A stretch of DNA of 64,000 bases, from NCBI GenBank assembly GCA_016208485.1, contig JACQXY010000003.1, positions 1 to 64,000 of the forward strand, written 5' to 3'. The stretch comes from Acidobacteriota bacterium (GTDB lineage: Bacteria; Actinomycetota; AC-67). The notes below the pieces were generated by a model. That model saw nothing but the letters and a program-made list of their open reading frames with translations, was not told the origin of the DNA and ran no database searches. This document shows positions 63,644 through 64,000 of the stretch, in pieces. The position numbers were made by a program, and so were the translations under genes. Each line of letters starts with the position of its first letter. Within the stretch, counting starts at the first letter, position 1.

Positions 63644-64000
63644 TCATCGTCTGGCTGGGCCTCCCGCCTCCGGCCGTTCGTACGTCAGCCCGAACACGGT
63701 ATCGGTCAGCCAGCGACGGAACGACTCGTCGTCCATGAACTGCTTGAACAACTCCGTGTCGTCCTTCAGCACAGCGGTCATCACGCGTGACAGCGCCTTG
63801 TCGTGCTCGATACGCGCGTTCTGTCGGTCCGAGTGCTGCCTGGCGTTCTGGTAGGCGGTGTCCGCCGCGACGCGGCTGGGGATGTCCTCGGTGATCAGCT
63901 TGTGGACGCGGTCGGCGTCGCTCCACGGGATGTTGCCGAACTGGTCGTTGAAGGTCCTGAGGATGTTCGACAGCCGATCGAGCTCGGGCTCAGGCTTGTG
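63644..64000 (-). CDS. hsdR: Type I restriction enzyme R subunit, C-terminal end
   Basis: From the window edge the minus strand is open for 118 codons to the TGA at 63644. The text LSNILRTFNDQFGNIPWSDA, ITEDIPSRVAADTAYQNARQ, HDKALSRVMTAVLKDDTELF and WLTDTVFGLTYE matches the C-terminal helical domain of HsdR. The helicase and nuclease parts lie beyond the window to the right. This gene has no start codon here and is easy to miss. Confidence 0.85.
   Translation of the reverse strand, partial: HKPEPELDRLSNILRTFNDQFGNIPWSDADRVHKLITEDIPSRVAADTAYQNARQHSDRQNARIEHDKALSRVMTAVLKDDTELFKQFMDDESFRRWLTDTVFGLTYERPEAGGPARR

Overview
The window is GC-rich DNA from a bacterium that I read as a deep-branching member of the Actinomycetota. 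The reasons are the composition, the frequent GTG starts with four-base overlaps, zinc-binding (C+) versions of S14, L36, S4 and L24, a polyprenyl diphosphate synthase and a geranylgeranyl reductase-type enzyme fitting menaquinone metabolism, and a 14-gene nuo operon with actinobacterial-looking subunits. The class cannot be fixed by eye.

Layout. (1) 1-9784: the first codons of rplM (minus strand) are followed by about 9.7 kb of accessory DNA: an orphan histidine kinase, two paralogous small membrane proteins, an intact IS1634-like element, a DUF4143-type ATPase, a secreted protein, a PepSY/SHOCT pair, and a divergent ArsR-rhodanese / DsrE / PIG-L deacetylase operon. In many bacteria truA and rplM are adjacent, so this looks like an island inside the ribosomal superoperon. 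(2) 9785-26902: one minus-strand block carries tRNA-Thr, tuf, the S10, spc and alpha ribosomal operons, secY, adk, map, rpoA, rplQ and truA. infA is missing from its usual place, where a near-consensus promoter sits instead. tuf is frameshifted near its 3' end by an 8-bp tandem duplication. (3) 26903-32550: a TetR regulator with a repetitive basic N-terminus, a decayed methyltransferase, tRNA-Tyr divergent from yajQ, a secreted Cys-rich protein, a 24-residue lysine-rich protein, an M23 peptidase and HtpX.

(4) 32582-43117: the first complex I operon, nuoABCDHIJKLMN, has 11 genes and lacks the NADH module nuoEFG. Its NuoI has a long Ala/Pro-rich tail with a duplicated 35-residue module. (5) 43276-46570: a DUF402 protein, polyprenyl diphosphate synthase, DUF433 next to a broken DUF5615-like partner, a secreted protein and a gene-free stretch. 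(6) 46571-61248: the second complex I operon is a complete 14-gene nuoA-N set. (7) 61337-64000: a geranylgeranyl reductase family flavoprotein, a BrnT/BrnA toxin-antitoxin pair with a visible operator, and the 3' end of a type I restriction gene (hsdR) running off the window.

Together the core is translation plus quinone-linked respiration. The two complex I operons, the prenyl synthase and the flavoprotein reductase form a coherent menaquinone respiration neighbourhood. The accessory DNA is confined to the truA-rplM gap and the short stretches between the core blocks. I did not find a clear-cut new defence or mobile system. The strongest leads are the duplicated NuoI tail, the tuf frameshift, and the truncated complex I beside a complete one.
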